Below, piece after piece: positions 25,698 to 35,957 of a stretch of 47,087 bases of DNA (its first letter is position 1; every line of letters starts with the position of its first letter). Where the stretch lies: NCBI GenBank assembly GCA_015296075.1, contig DVDV01000172.1, positions 1 to 47,087 of the forward strand. The letters run 5' to 3'. The position numbers and the translations under genes are program-made. This stretch comes from Leptolyngbyaceae cyanobacterium M33_DOE_097 (lineage in GTDB: Bacteria; Cyanobacteriota; Cyanobacteriia; Leptolyngbyales; Leptolyngbyaceae). The notes beneath the pieces were generated by a model. It was not told the origin of the DNA and ran no database searches. It worked only from the letters and a program-made list of their open reading frames with translations.

Positions 25698-26444
25698 ATG
25701 ATTGACGAAGAGAATCAGGTGAACGCGACAACTGAGACAACTGAAGTACCAACGCCAGGAGATAGCGTTGACGTCACGGTTGACCCATCAGGTTCTTCAT
25801 CTGAAGCCGGAGCGTCTGCCTCCTCCAATCAGAGCGAGGCGGGAGACGTGCCAATAACCTTGGGTGATGTTGTCATTGAGGACGGAGTAGAGGGGGGAGG
25901 CGCGACGCCTCAAATGGCTGCTGCACTTGCCGAAAAGGAAAGTGAAATTCAAGCATTAAAGCTTCAGCTAGAAGACCGTAATAGCCAGTTTGCTCGAATG
26001 GCAGCAGACTTTGACAACTTCCGCAAACGGACTCAGCGTGAGCGCGAAGAGCAAGAGCAAAAAGTTAAGTGCGATACGCTCTCAAAACTATTGCCTGTTG
26101 TCGATAACTTTGAGCGTGCCCGATCGCAGATCAAACCTCAAACGGATGGAGAAAACACCATTCACAAGAGCTATCAGAGCGTTTATAAGCAGCTTGTCGA
26201 ATGCTTTAAGAGCATTGGCGTTACCCCGATGCGCGCTGAAGGCAAGGAGTTTGACCCAACGTTGCATGAAGCGGTCATGCGTGAAGCGACCAACGAGTTT
26301 CCGGAAGGCACTGTTCTAGAAGAACTGCAACGGGGCTATATGTTGGGCGATCGCGTTTTACGACATGCCTATGTCAAAGTTGCTGCTACTCCAGACGTCG
26401 TGGTAGCGTCTGAGGAAGGCTCAGAACCTCAGACAGAAAACTGA
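25698..26444 (+). CDS. grpE: Nucleotide exchange factor GrpE
   Basis: The protein has 248 residues. A disordered acidic and Ser/Thr-rich N-terminus (about 1-75) is followed by a long coiled coil (EKESEIQALKLQLEDRNSQF) and the GrpE core with ADFDNFRKRTQREREE, LLPVVDNFERA and the C-terminal LQRGYMLGDRVLRHAYVKVA. It releases ADP from DnaK. It is the first gene of grpE-dnaK-dnaJ-tusA-rsgA. AGAGG nine bases upstream fits the ATG. Confidence 0.95.
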   Translation: MIDEENQVNATTETTEVPTPGDSVDVTVDPSGSSSEAGASASSNQSEAGDVPITLGDVVIEDGVEGGGATPQMAAALAEKESEIQALKLQLEDRNSQFARMAADFDNFRKRTQREREEQEQKVKCDTLSKLLPVVDNFERARSQIKPQTDGENTIHKSYQSVYKQLVECFKSIGVTPMRAEGKEFDPTLHEAVMREATNEFPEGTVLEELQRGYMLGDRVLRHAYVKVAATPDVVVASEEGSEPQTEN

Positions 26445-26558
26445 TCCGTAATTTTTTTTCCGGCTAAAATGTTAAGCCAAAGCTGTGTTCTCCGGGCTGT
26501 TGCCCACTCCGCTCCGTTCTGATTTCGTTACACTCTCGCACCTTCACCAACACTCGCT

Positions 26559-28532
26559 ATGGGAAAAGTTATCGGTATTGACCTAGGGACAACCAACAGT
26601 TGTGTTGCTGTTTTGGAAGGTGGTCAACCTGTTGTCATCACCAACGCCGAAGGTGGGCGCACAACGCCTAGCATGGTCGGTTTTGGAAAGTCGGGCGATC
26701 GCTTAGTTGGGCAACTTGCTAAGCGCCAAGCCGTGACGAATGCAGAAAACACCATCTTCAGCATCAAGCGTTTTATTGGTCGTCGTTGGGACGATACCGA
26801 ATCCGAGCGATCGCGGGTGCCTTACAACTGCGTTCATGGCAAAGACGAAACAGTTGACGTGCAGATTCGTGGGCGCAACTATACGCCCCAAGAGATTTCA
26901 GCCATGATCTTGCAAAAATTGAAGCAAGACGCTGAGAGTTACTTGGGCGAGCCGGTTACACAAGCGGTCATTACAGTGCCAGCTTACTTTAGCGATGCCC
27001 AGCGACAGGCCACTAAAGACGCTGGCACAATTGCCGGGTTAGAAGTTCTACGCATCATTAACGAGCCGACAGCCGCAGCCCTGGCTTACGGTATCGACAA
27101 GCAAGAACACGATCAATGTGTCTTGGTGTTTGACTTGGGTGGTGGCACTTTTGATGTGTCAATCTTGCAGCTTGGAGATGGAGTATTTGAGGTCAAAGCG
27201 ACCTCTGGCAACAACCACCTGGGCGGTGATGACTTTGATAACTGCATTGTGCAATGGATGGTTTCAGCTTTCAAAGAACAAGAAGGCATTGATCTATCAA
27301 TTGACAAAATGGCCTTGCAGCGTTTGCGTGAAGCCGCAGAAAAGGCAAAAATCGAGCTATCAGGCACCCTCAGTACATCCATTAACCTGCCCTTTATCAC
27401 AGCCGATGAGACAGGCCCTAAACACTTAGAAATGGACTTGTCTCGCACCAAGTTTGAAGAGCTAGTTAGCGAGTTGGTGCAAGCAACCATCAGCCCTACT
27501 GAGCAAGCTCTAAAAGACTCCGACTTGACCATTGATGATATTGATCGCATCCTGTTGGTCGGTGGCTCAACTCGGATCCCGGCAGTACAGGAAGCCATTC
27601 GCAGTTACTTTAACGGCAAAGCACCCGACAAGTCTGTTAACCCTGATGAAGCCGTTGCTTTAGGGGCTGCGATTCAGGCCGGGGTCTTGGGTGGAGAAGT
27701 CAAAGATCTGCTATTGCTCGACGTGACTCCACTGTCGCTGGGGATCGAGACGTTGGGTGAGGTTTTCACGAAAGTTATTGAGCGGAATACAACAATCCCA
27801 ACCAGCAAAGCCCAGGTCTTCTCGACCGCGACTGACGGGCAAACCTCGGTTGAAATTCATGTGCTCCAAGGTGAGCGGGCCATGGCAAAGGACAATAAGA
27901 GCCTGGGCCGCTTCCAACTCAATGGCATTCCGCCAGCGCCACGAGGTGTCCCTCAAATTGAGGTTTCATTCGACATTGACGCCAACGGGATTCTCAAAGT
28001 TTCGGCGCGTGACAAAGGTACGGGACGTGAGCAGAGCATCTCAATCACCAATACAGGCGGCTTAAGCCCCAGTGAAATTGAGCGGATGCGACAAGAGGCC
28101 GAGGTCTTTGCTGAGGACGACTTGCGCCGTAAGCGGCTGATTGAGCTTAAAAACCAAGCCGATAGCTTGTTTTACAGTTATGAAACAACCTTACGCGACA
28201 GTGGTGAGCTGATCTCAGACGGCTTAAAGACACAAGCCAGCAATCAGGTTGCTCAACTCAAAGCAACTCTGTCTGATCCAGCGGCGCAGGTTGAAGAAGT
28301 CAAGCAAATGTTAGACTCACTTCAGCAAGTACTGTTGTCGATCGGAGCGGCTGTTTATCAGCAGGCCAGTGCTCCAGTTAGCTCTGGCTATGGTGATGCA
28401 GCTACCGAATTTGTTGAATATCAAGGCGATACTGTGCCCCACTCGTCGGGTGACAGGGACGGCGATGAGTCAAGTTTTGCTCTTGATGACGAAGATGCAA
28501 CGATCACAGCTGATTATGAAGCGATAGATTAG
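26559..28532 (+). CDS. dnaK: Chaperone DnaK (Hsp70)
   Basis: The protein has 657 residues. Standard Hsp70 signatures are [29 protein letters not shown] and [16 protein letters not shown], with [13 protein letters not shown] before the second. The substrate domain follows [21 protein letters not shown], and an acidic lid tail ends the protein. Its neighbours grpE and dnaJ make this the DnaK2-type locus of cyanobacteria, which usually encodes the main housekeeping and stress Hsp70. The gap to grpE is 114 bases, and the gap to dnaJ is 101 bases. Confidence 0.97.
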   Translation: MGKVIGIDLGTTNSCVAVLEGGQPVVITNAEGGRTTPSMVGFGKSGDRLVGQLAKRQAVTNAENTIFSIKRFIGRRWDDTESERSRVPYNCVHGKDETVDVQIRGRNYTPQEISAMILQKLKQDAESYLGEPVTQAVITVPAYFSDAQRQATKDAGTIAGLEVLRIINEPTAAALAYGIDKQEHDQCVLVFDLGGGTFDVSILQLGDGVFEVKATSGNNHLGGDDFDNCIVQWMVSAFKEQEGIDLSIDKMALQRLREAAEKAKIELSGTLSTSINLPFITADETGPKHLEMDLSRTKFEELVSELVQATISPTEQALKDSDLTIDDIDRILLVGGSTRIPAVQEAIRSYFNGKAPDKSVNPDEAVALGAAIQAGVLGGEVKDLLLLDVTPLSLGIETLGEVFTKVIERNTTIPTSKAQVFSTATDGQTSVEIHVLQGERAMAKDNKSLGRFQLNGIPPAPRGVPQIEVSFDIDANGILKVSARDKGTGREQSISITNTGGLSPSEIERMRQEAEVFAEDDLRRKRLIELKNQADSLFYSYETTLRDSGELISDGLKTQASNQVAQLKATLSDPAAQVEEVKQMLDSLQQVLLSIGAAVYQQASAPVSSGYGDAATEFVEYQGDTVPHSSGDRDGDESSFALDDEDATITADYEAID

Positions 28533-28618
28533 TTAAGGTAAGAAGAGTCAGATGACTGACGTGTTTCAGAAATTTGGCTTTCGTTATGTTTATGCGATCG
28601 CGTCCCCAATCTTAATAA

Positions 28619-30015
<1,397 letters not shown>

Positions 30016-30018
30016 ATC

Positions 30019-31185
30019 ATGCCCTACGATTTGCCAGACGTAGTGTCGAGTGCTGATGCAGAGCAAGACTTGCTGCTTGGCATAGTGGTTGCTATCCAGG
30101 CAAATTTTTATCAGGTGCAGTTGCAGCATTTGTCAAACTCTCCTGATGCAACCGATATAGACTTAGATCCTCACTCTACCGAGACAGTCCCGATTGGCTC
30201 GGCTGCACTGGTCGATCGCCCACCACAGCTTTTGTGTACCCGCCGGTCGCGCCTGATGAAAACTGGGCAAAAGGTCATGGTGGGCGACTGCGTGGTGATC
30301 GAAGAACCCGACTGGCAAGGTCAGCGAGGTGCCATTGCGGATATTTTGCCTCGCCGTTCTCAGTTAGATCGCCCCCCTGTTGCCAATGCGGATCAGATTT
30401 TGCTGGTCTTTGCCTTAGCCGAGCCGGAGTTAGACGCACACCAACTGAGCCGATTTTTAGTCAAAGCCGAATCAACCGGACTAGACGTTGTCCTTGGGTT
30501 GAGCAAAAGCGATCTCGTATCCCTTGAAAAGCAAGCAGAGTGGTGCGATCGCCTCCAAAACTGGGGATACTCACCCATTTTTATCAGTGTTCGCCAACAG
30601 CAAGGGCTAGAGCAACTTTTTTCTCATCTTGGCCACAAGATCACAATTGTTTCTGGCCCGTCTGGAGTTGGCAAGTCAAGTCTGATTAATGCCTTGATTC
30701 CGCAAGCACAATTACGGGTGGGAGAGGTATCCGGTAAGCTTGCCCGTGGTCGGCACACGACACGCCACGTTGAGCTGTTTGAGTTGCCATCTGGGGGGCT
30801 GCTAGCCGATACACCAGGGTTTAACCAACCAGAGTTAACCTGCTTGCCTGAAGAACTGCCGTTTTACTTTCCTGAAATTCGCGATCGCTTGGCTGAAGCA
30901 GACTGCCAATTTAGCGACTGTTTACACCGAGAAGAACCCAACTGCGCCGTTAAAGGAGCGTGGGAGCGTTATCGAGATTACTTAGAATTTTTAGAAGACG
31001 CGATTGCCTACAAGCAAACGATCGAGCGGCAGGCTAACCCTGAAGCGACCTTTAAACGCAAAACTGCTCGAAAAGGGCAAGAGCAACTCGAGCCAAAGCT
31101 GGCCACTCAAAAGTATCGCCGCCCTTCACGTCGGACACAGCAACAGACGCTAATGAGCGACAACCACGAGCTAGAAGAACTTTAA
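30019..31185 (+). CDS. rsgA: Ribosome small-subunit assembly GTPase RsgA
   Basis: The protein has 388 residues. An N-terminal OB-fold (about 15-115) precedes a circularly permuted GTPase domain in which the G4-like LSKSD (161-165) comes before Walker A GPSGVGKS (213-220) and DTPG (264-267). A zinc site follows with C296, C301, H303 and C309. It helps 30S maturation. The C-terminal tail is basic (TFKRKTARKGQEQLEPKL). It is the last gene of the operon, and no clear terminator follows. Confidence 0.95.
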   Translation: MPYDLPDVVSSADAEQDLLLGIVVAIQANFYQVQLQHLSNSPDATDIDLDPHSTETVPIGSAALVDRPPQLLCTRRSRLMKTGQKVMVGDCVVIEEPDWQGQRGAIADILPRRSQLDRPPVANADQILLVFALAEPELDAHQLSRFLVKAESTGLDVVLGLSKSDLVSLEKQAEWCDRLQNWGYSPIFISVRQQQGLEQLFSHLGHKITIVSGPSGVGKSSLINALIPQAQLRVGEVSGKLARGRHTTRHVELFELPSGGLLADTPGFNQPELTCLPEELPFYFPEIRDRLAEADCQFSDCLHREEPNCAVKGAWERYRDYLEFLEDAIAYKQTIERQANPEATFKRKTARKGQEQLEPKLATQKYRRPSRRTQQQTLMSDNHELEEL

Positions 31186-31619
31186 TTTTTCTAATAAAAG
31201 TGATTAGACTTTACAACCATTCTACCGATTGAGATAAGGAATTCTTGCAAGGGCAAGGTAGCCTAGATCTTAAAGGGACACGAGCAATACAGAGCTAAGT
31301 GACACTCTGTAAAAATTAATTTGCGCCGCAAGAATTTACTTGAAGTGTGATCTGGATAGCAGTCTCAATCAAAATGGTAAGCCATTATTAAGAGAACTCT
31401 AAGAAAAGATGGTAGAGCAATATCTCTTTAACACTCTTAAAAGATAAAGGGTTTTCTTACAAAAAGGTTGAGATCTGATTACACTGGAAGATTCCTAGAT
31501 GTTCCCTGATTGGCTGGTATTCGATGCTAGGGATTGACGGATCTCAATCATTCATCATTCCAGAGGAGTTTTTGTTGTTTCGCATCCTCAATTGAATGTG
31601 AAGGGAGAGGGCAAGTATT
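31186..31619. other. Intergenic region upstream of the SucD-like gene
   Basis: No gene is visible. A promoter candidate lies at 31457-31485. The leader before the next gene ends with GGGAGAGGG before the ATG at 31620. Confidence 0.45.
31457..31485 (+). promoter_or_regulatory. Candidate sigma70-type promoter of the SucD-like gene
   Basis: TTACAA (31457-31462) and TACACT (31480-31485) are separated by exactly 17 bases. The gene starts 134 bases downstream. The call rests on similarity to consensus only. Confidence 0.35.
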
Positions 31620-32525
31620 ATGATTATTTCCCCACAAAATAAAGTACTGATTCAAGGAATCTTTGAGCCATCTGGCATGACCTATGCACCCTTGATGCGT
31701 GCATATGGTACTCAAGTTGTTGCAGGCGTCAGTATCGGCTGGGGAGATTCAAACCTGAAGGGCATTCCCACTTTTAACCTGGTTGATGAAGCGATCGCAG
31801 CAGTTGGGGCGATCGATACCACGATTATTTTCGTGCCACCCTATTCAGTTTTAGACGCGGCTTTAGAGGCAATTGTTGCCGGAATTCGCCAAATCATCAT
31901 TGTGACTGAGGGTGTGCCCCCCCTCGACATGGTGCGCCTGTTGCGCGAGGCAGAAGCAACCGAAACCATGGTGGTAGGTCCTAACAGTCCCGGCATTATC
32001 ATTCCTGGCGAAATTCTCTTGGGCACCCATCCAGCTAGTTTCTATACCCCTGGCACAGTAGGCATCATTAGCCGCAATGGCACCTTAACCTATGAAGTTG
32101 CCATGCAACTTTCTGCTGCGGGACTTGGACAATCCATCAGTGTTTGCATCGGCAGTGACGCCGTGATTGGCTCCTCGTTTCCCCAGTGGTTGCAAATCCT
32201 CGAAGAGGACGATCGCACCGAAGCAATCGTGCTGGTCGGTGAGATTGGAGGTGACAGCGAAGAAACCGCCGCCCACTATATTGCCGAGGCGATCGACAAA
32301 CCTGTGATTGCTTATATTGCTGGGCTTAACGTACCAAGAGGCCGCCGGATTGGACATGCGGGCGCGATTATTGACTCCTACATCTTGGAGTTAGGCCCCG
32401 ACATTGGCACGGCAGACAGCAAGATTAATGCGTTTCGTCGCGCCAAAATTCCAGTTGCAGACCGCCCTTCACAAGTGCCCGAATTGGTTAAGAAAAAATT
32501 ACGGCAGCCTGCTCGTAAGACCTGA
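31620..32525 (+). CDS. Succinyl-CoA ligase alpha-subunit-like CoA-binding protein
   Basis: The protein has 301 residues. It has an N-terminal CoA-binding domain and a ligase domain with the phosphohistidine motif RRIGHAGAII, His246, at the same place as in SucD. GPNSPGIIIPGE and SRNGTLTYEVA correspond to the GPNCPGxITPGE and SRSGTLTYE motifs, with Cys123 changed to Ser. Alpha subunits bind CoA and carry the phospho-His. No beta subunit (SucC) is near, as is common in cyanobacteria. It may be the real SucD or a related acyl-CoA ligase subunit. A terminator follows. Confidence 0.82.
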   Translation: MIISPQNKVLIQGIFEPSGMTYAPLMRAYGTQVVAGVSIGWGDSNLKGIPTFNLVDEAIAAVGAIDTTIIFVPPYSVLDAALEAIVAGIRQIIIVTEGVPPLDMVRLLREAEATETMVVGPNSPGIIIPGEILLGTHPASFYTPGTVGIISRNGTLTYEVAMQLSAAGLGQSISVCIGSDAVIGSSFPQWLQILEEDDRTEAIVLVGEIGGDSEETAAHYIAEAIDKPVIAYIAGLNVPRGRRIGHAGAIIDSYILELGPDIGTADSKINAFRRAKIPVADRPSQVPELVKKKLRQPARKT

Positions 32526-32557
32526 TAGCGGTCAAAAAATTTATCAAATCCATGACT

Positions 32558-32592
32558 AAAGAGCTAAACCCCTTGAGGATTTAGCTCTTTCC
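32558..32592. terminator. Bidirectional terminator between the SucD-like and Cys-repeat genes
   Basis: AAAGAGCTAAA (32558-32568) and TTTAGCTCTTT (32580-32590) form a perfect 11-bp stem with an 11-base loop that itself holds CCT/AGG. The T-run at 32588-32590 serves the plus strand and the A-run at the other end serves the convergent minus-strand gene. Confidence 0.75.
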
Positions 32593-32630
32593 TACATTAG
32601 AGATTAGCTGGCGCGATCCGAGCAACACCT

Positions 32631-33209
32631 TTATTGGTTTAGCAAAGGAGTCGATTCTTCAGGTAAAAACGTTGGATCCAATTCGGCAGGGTAGAAGTCA
32701 CCCGCTGCAATGCATTTTTGCATCGCTGGGTTTGGCTCAATCGCCGTATCTTCAGAGATGCCAACTACGCAACTTGCATAGCGCTCAGGTAGCAGGCTAC
32801 GACGACAGAAGTTCAATACAGTTGCTTCCTCTGCTGATTCCAACTCTTTGCGAATATCAACCACGCAGTTGCCCAACTCAAGCGGACGACGCACCTGGCG
32901 GCAAGCTGTCAGCACATCGGCAGGTGCCAGCGCTGTACTGCGAGCAATGCGTGTGACGCAGTTTGAGGTTTCTTCAGGCTTAAAGGCGCGAGCGCATGCG
33001 TTTAGAGCCGTCTCTTGATTAATCTTGGCCGATAAAAGTTGCTCAGTGCAACGCCGAAAAGACCCATCATCAACCCCAAAACCAGGTTCAATGCCGTATT
33101 GAGCATTTGCAGGGGAAACCACAGCCAGGAGAGAAGTACTAAAAAATCCTAAGCCAAACAGTACGGATACTTTTCGGCTAACGGAATGCAGAGATGAAGT
33201 CGTATTCAC
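32631..33209 (-). CDS. Secreted cysteine-repeat protein
   Basis: The protein has 192 residues. A signal peptide ends in ANA at about residue 36. The mature part is built of four repeats with eight cysteines spaced C-x17-C-x11-C-x18-C-x11-C-x19-C-x11-C-x18-C, each carrying a block like NCVxxI followed by VLxxC or ALxxC. The regular spacing suggests four similar helical hairpins held by disulfides in the periplasm or outside the cell. I do not recognise a named family, although proteins of this look occur in cyanobacteria. No binding site is apparent, and the tail is Pro/Glu-rich. It is convergent with the SucD-like gene. Confidence 0.8.
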   Translation of the reverse strand: MNTTSSLHSVSRKVSVLFGLGFFSTSLLAVVSPANAQYGIEPGFGVDDGSFRRCTEQLLSAKINQETALNACARAFKPEETSNCVTRIARSTALAPADVLTACRQVRRPLELGNCVVDIRKELESAEEATVLNFCRRSLLPERYASCVVGISEDTAIEPNPAMQKCIAAGDFYPAELDPTFLPEESTPLLNQ

Positions 33210-33757
33210 TGTTCAACTATTTAAATGGAGGATGGTTGGATCATACCCACGAGAAGAGAGGCAAGCAAGCTCTGAAATGGTGAAATACACAGAGCTTCAA
33301 GAAGGCTATTTCGTCTAAGAATCGTGGATCAGTCAAGCTTCTAGCCCAACGATTTATAAAAGTGAAGCATCTCAGGCTACGCCTCCCCTGTGATTCACTC
33401 GTATCATAGTTCTCCTGCTACGCCACCGTATGAGTTAACAAAACAGTGCATTGATCACGATCCAGTAGATTTTGTTTATGAGTGGAGCATTCAAGCGTTA
33501 GAATCTGATTTGCTCAAGTGTCGTTTTCTAATCTTTAGATTACTTAAATTTTGTTTTTTAGCTAGAGGAGCTTCCATATTTGGATTTTGGGAGATTGTTT
33601 GAGAAATATTTAAGGCAATCAAATTGTTTCTAGGGTGCTATCACACTTATCATCATGGGTGATTCGTGCGGCTTAACTTGGTGATGGGTCTTTTTATTTG
33701 CTTGACTGCCAGCAGACCAATCAAGGTTGCGGCAAATGCTGGAATTTATTGCATGAA
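33210..33757. other. Intergenic region upstream of bioY
   Basis: It is divergent between the Cys-repeat protein and bioY, so it should hold both promoters. One open frame of 70 codons (33390-33602, GTG start) has no recognisable motif and no ribosome binding site. No biotin-type regulatory site could be identified. Confidence 0.4.
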
Positions 33758-34345
33758 ATGTCACTAATTAATGAGTTACTGTGGGCGACGTTTGGCTTGT
33801 TCCTGACGATTGGTGGCACTTTTTTAGGTGCTGTGCTTGCGCTACCCAGTTTTGATGCGGGTTCTTTTTCGCTGCAAATTCATAGCCTGAATGTTTCCTA
33901 CCAAATTGGAGCCGTTTTGTTGGTGGGCTGCTTAGGGGGGCGCAATGCCGGAGCTTTGTCTCAAATTGCTTACATTCTGCTGGGGTTAACAGGCTTAGAT
34001 ATTTTTAATCAAGGTGGTGGTCTCGATTACATCCACAAGCCTTCGTTTGGTTATCTGTTGGGGTTTATTCCCGCTGCTTGGGTTTGTGGGCAGCTAGCTT
34101 TTGATCGCCTACCCCGGATTGAGTCACTTGCGTTTAGTTGTCTCTGCGGTTTGGGGTTAATTCACCTGACGGGGCTGGGGTACTTATTTATCTCTTATCT
34201 CAGCGGTTGGCTTGAAAATCCGTCAAACCTCTCCTTATGGGACATGATTACCCGATTTTCCTTTGTGCAAATCCCCGGACAACTGGCGGTTGTGTGTGCT
34301 GTTACGGTGGTTGCGTTTACGTTACGGCAAATGATGTTTTACTAA
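33758..34345 (+). CDS. bioY: BioY-family biotin transporter component
   Basis: The protein has about 195 residues from the ATG at 33758. A longer TTG start at 33698 would add a polar, Cys-rich stretch that the family lacks. Six hydrophobic helices are seen. GCLGGRNAGALSQIAYILLGLTGLDIF and KPSFGYLLGFIPAAW match the BioY pattern around the substrate-binding S-component. It takes up biotin, often with a shared EcfA-EcfT energy module that would be encoded elsewhere. It is followed 69 bases later by lspA. Confidence 0.85.
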   Translation: MSLINELLWATFGLFLTIGGTFLGAVLALPSFDAGSFSLQIHSLNVSYQIGAVLLVGCLGGRNAGALSQIAYILLGLTGLDIFNQGGGLDYIHKPSFGYLLGFIPAAWVCGQLAFDRLPRIESLAFSCLCGLGLIHLTGLGYLFISYLSGWLENPSNLSLWDMITRFSFVQIPGQLAVVCAVTVVAFTLRQMMFY

Positions 34346-34414
34346 CCAATAGAGCATTTTGTGAAAGTGGCTCTGACTTTTGTTGTTTGATACGCGCGAT
34401 CGCCCCCGTTTTCA

Positions 34415-34891
34415 ATGTTTGCTAAAAATCGCTTGTTTTGGATAGCTGCGCTCATCGGTTCAGTATTAGATCGTTTGAGCAAGTTTTTGGTGACTTACTT
34501 TTTTGTTCTGACCATTCCACCCCAGACGTTACCGATTATTCCGGGAGTGTTTCACCTGACCTACGTTGTCAACACAGGTGCAGCATTTAGTCTATTTAAC
34601 CAGGGGGTGAGTTGGCTACGCTGGCTGTCCTTACTGGTCAGCATTGTGCTGCTTGTGATTGCCTGGTTTGGCCCAAACTGGAACCGTTGGGAGCAGGCCG
34701 GATATGGCTTCATTTTGTCAGGAGCATTAGGCAATGGCATCGATCGCTTTGTGCTGAATCAAGTCGTTGATTTTCTAGACTTTCGCATCATTCAGTTTCC
34801 GATTTTTAACTTGGCTGATGTTTTCATTAACGTCGGGGTTGCTTGTCTGTTTATTTCCGCGTTTTGGACTTCTGCTAAAGAACCCCGTTAG
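34415..34891 (+). CDS. lspA: Lipoprotein signal peptidase (signal peptidase II)
   Basis: The protein has 158 residues and four membrane helices. The aspartate pair is Asp110 in GNGIDR and Asp135 in FNLADVFIN. LDRLSKF and NTGAAFS are further family motifs. It cleaves prolipoproteins before the lipidated Cys, so it would process the GH8 and GH13 lipoproteins in this window. The ATG at 34415 follows a HIP1 site, with no strong ribosome binding site. Confidence 0.95.
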   Translation: MFAKNRLFWIAALIGSVLDRLSKFLVTYFFVLTIPPQTLPIIPGVFHLTYVVNTGAAFSLFNQGVSWLRWLSLLVSIVLLVIAWFGPNWNRWEQAGYGFILSGALGNGIDRFVLNQVVDFLDFRIIQFPIFNLADVFINVGVACLFISAFWTSAKEPR

Positions 34892-34948
34892 CAAAGTTTG
34901 ATGTTAATTTAAGACATCTGCTCACGTTTGCATCCCTGCCTGAAACTC

Positions 34949-35269
34949 ATGCCTGACCTACCGCCGAACACCTCTAACCCACGTAATCTCGACCCCGAAA
35001 TTTACGCGCGCTTAAGAGCCGAAGCCAAAGCACCCTACCGTGGCTTACGCCGCTTTATTTACATTGGGTTTGGGGCTTCTGGGGCGATCGGTGGCTTTGT
35101 CTTTCTTGCCAAAATCCTGGCCGGACAAGAACTTTCAGAAACGGTGCCCAACTTTGCATTGCAGGTTGGAGTTGTAGCCCTGATGGTGTGGCTCTACCGC
35201 CTCGAAAATCGGGTCGAGCAAAAAGAACAGGCAAACCAAACCAAGCAAAAACGGTCAGCGAACGGTTAG
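34949..35269 (+). CDS. DUF3493 (LPA1/Rep27-like) membrane protein
   Basis: The protein has 106 residues from the ATG at 34949. An upstream in-frame TTG at 34928 would add seven residues. LDPEIYARLRAEAKAPYRGLRRFIYIGFGASGAIGGFVFL opens the domain, with two membrane helices (about 40-60 and 72-88) and a basic Lys/Gln-rich tail. DUF3493 proteins are cyanobacterial and plastid membrane proteins related to the Low PSII Accumulation 1/Rep27 factor, linked to photosystem II assembly. The role here is inferred from family. The stop overlaps the lexA ribosome binding site. Confidence 0.8.
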   Translation: MPDLPPNTSNPRNLDPEIYARLRAEAKAPYRGLRRFIYIGFGASGAIGGFVFLAKILAGQELSETVPNFALQVGVVALMVWLYRLENRVEQKEQANQTKQKRSANG

Positions 35270-35278
35270 GAGAAGAAG

Positions 35279-35914
35279 ATGGCATCTTTCCTGAACGCAC
35301 TTGAGTGGAAAGTGTTTAGCTGGATCGAAGAGTTTGTCGCACAGTACGGCATTTCACCAACTGTCCGCGAGATTCAGCAGGGGCTAGGCTATCGATCGCC
35401 TTCTCCAGTTCGCACTCGACTCGATGCTTTGAGCAGCAAAGGGTTTATCAGTCGCTTACCGGGCAAGACCCGCACCATTCGCGTGTTAAAGTCCAGCCGT
35501 GGCATTCCCCTATTGGGACTCATCTCAGCCCATAGTCTGGTCGAAACCTTCCCAGAGCAAAACATTGAGCATTTAGAACTATCGCTCTATCCCAAGTTTG
35601 CCAAGCTCTCCAATCACGAGCTTTCGCAGTACTTTGCCCTGCGGGTCAGCGGCGACAGCATGATTGATGCCCACATCGATCACGATGATGTTGTCCTGTT
35701 ACGCCGGGAAACAGATCCTAAAGCGATTCGCAATGGTACGATTGTTGCCGCTCGTGTGAACGGAACAACGACACTCAAATATTTTTCTCGCAATGGCAGA
35801 ATTATTATCTTGCAGCCAGCGAACTCAAACTACGAAGCGACCCTGATTAACACGGCTGAGCAGGAAGTGCAAATTCAAGGCTATTTTGTGGGACTCATGC
35901 GCGGCATTGTTTAG
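35279..35914 (+). CDS. lexA: LexA-family repressor with Ala-His at the cleavage position
   Basis: The protein has 211 residues. An N-terminal winged helix (about 1-70; SPTVREIQQGLGYRSPSPVRTRLDALSSKGF) precedes the S24 peptidase domain. The catalytic Ser127 (GDSMID) and Lys167 (TTTLKYF) are both present. At the self-cleavage position the usual Ala-Gly pair is A84-H85 (GLISAHSLVE). Some cyanobacterial LexA proteins are known to lack normal cleavage and to regulate other processes. AGGAG at 35268-35272 supports the start. Confidence 0.9.
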   Translation: MASFLNALEWKVFSWIEEFVAQYGISPTVREIQQGLGYRSPSPVRTRLDALSSKGFISRLPGKTRTIRVLKSSRGIPLLGLISAHSLVETFPEQNIEHLELSLYPKFAKLSNHELSQYFALRVSGDSMIDAHIDHDDVVLLRRETDPKAIRNGTIVAARVNGTTTLKYFSRNGRIIILQPANSNYEATLINTAEQEVQIQGYFVGLMRGIV

Positions 35915-35957
35915 GGAGTGGTGAGACTCCCCAAACGAACCCCAAACAACCAGCAAT

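Noticed and set aside
31500-31530. GTATTCGATGCTAG as an NtcA site
   Set aside because: The right half is TAG rather than TAC, so the GTA-N8-TAC rule fails.
33390-33602. Open frame of 70 codons before bioY
   Set aside because: GTG start without a ribosome binding site, random-looking composition in an AT-rich spacer. It cannot be excluded but is not supported.
35914-35931. GGGAGT/ACTCCC hairpin after lexA as a terminator
   Set aside because: The stem is only six base pairs and no T-run follows on either strand.
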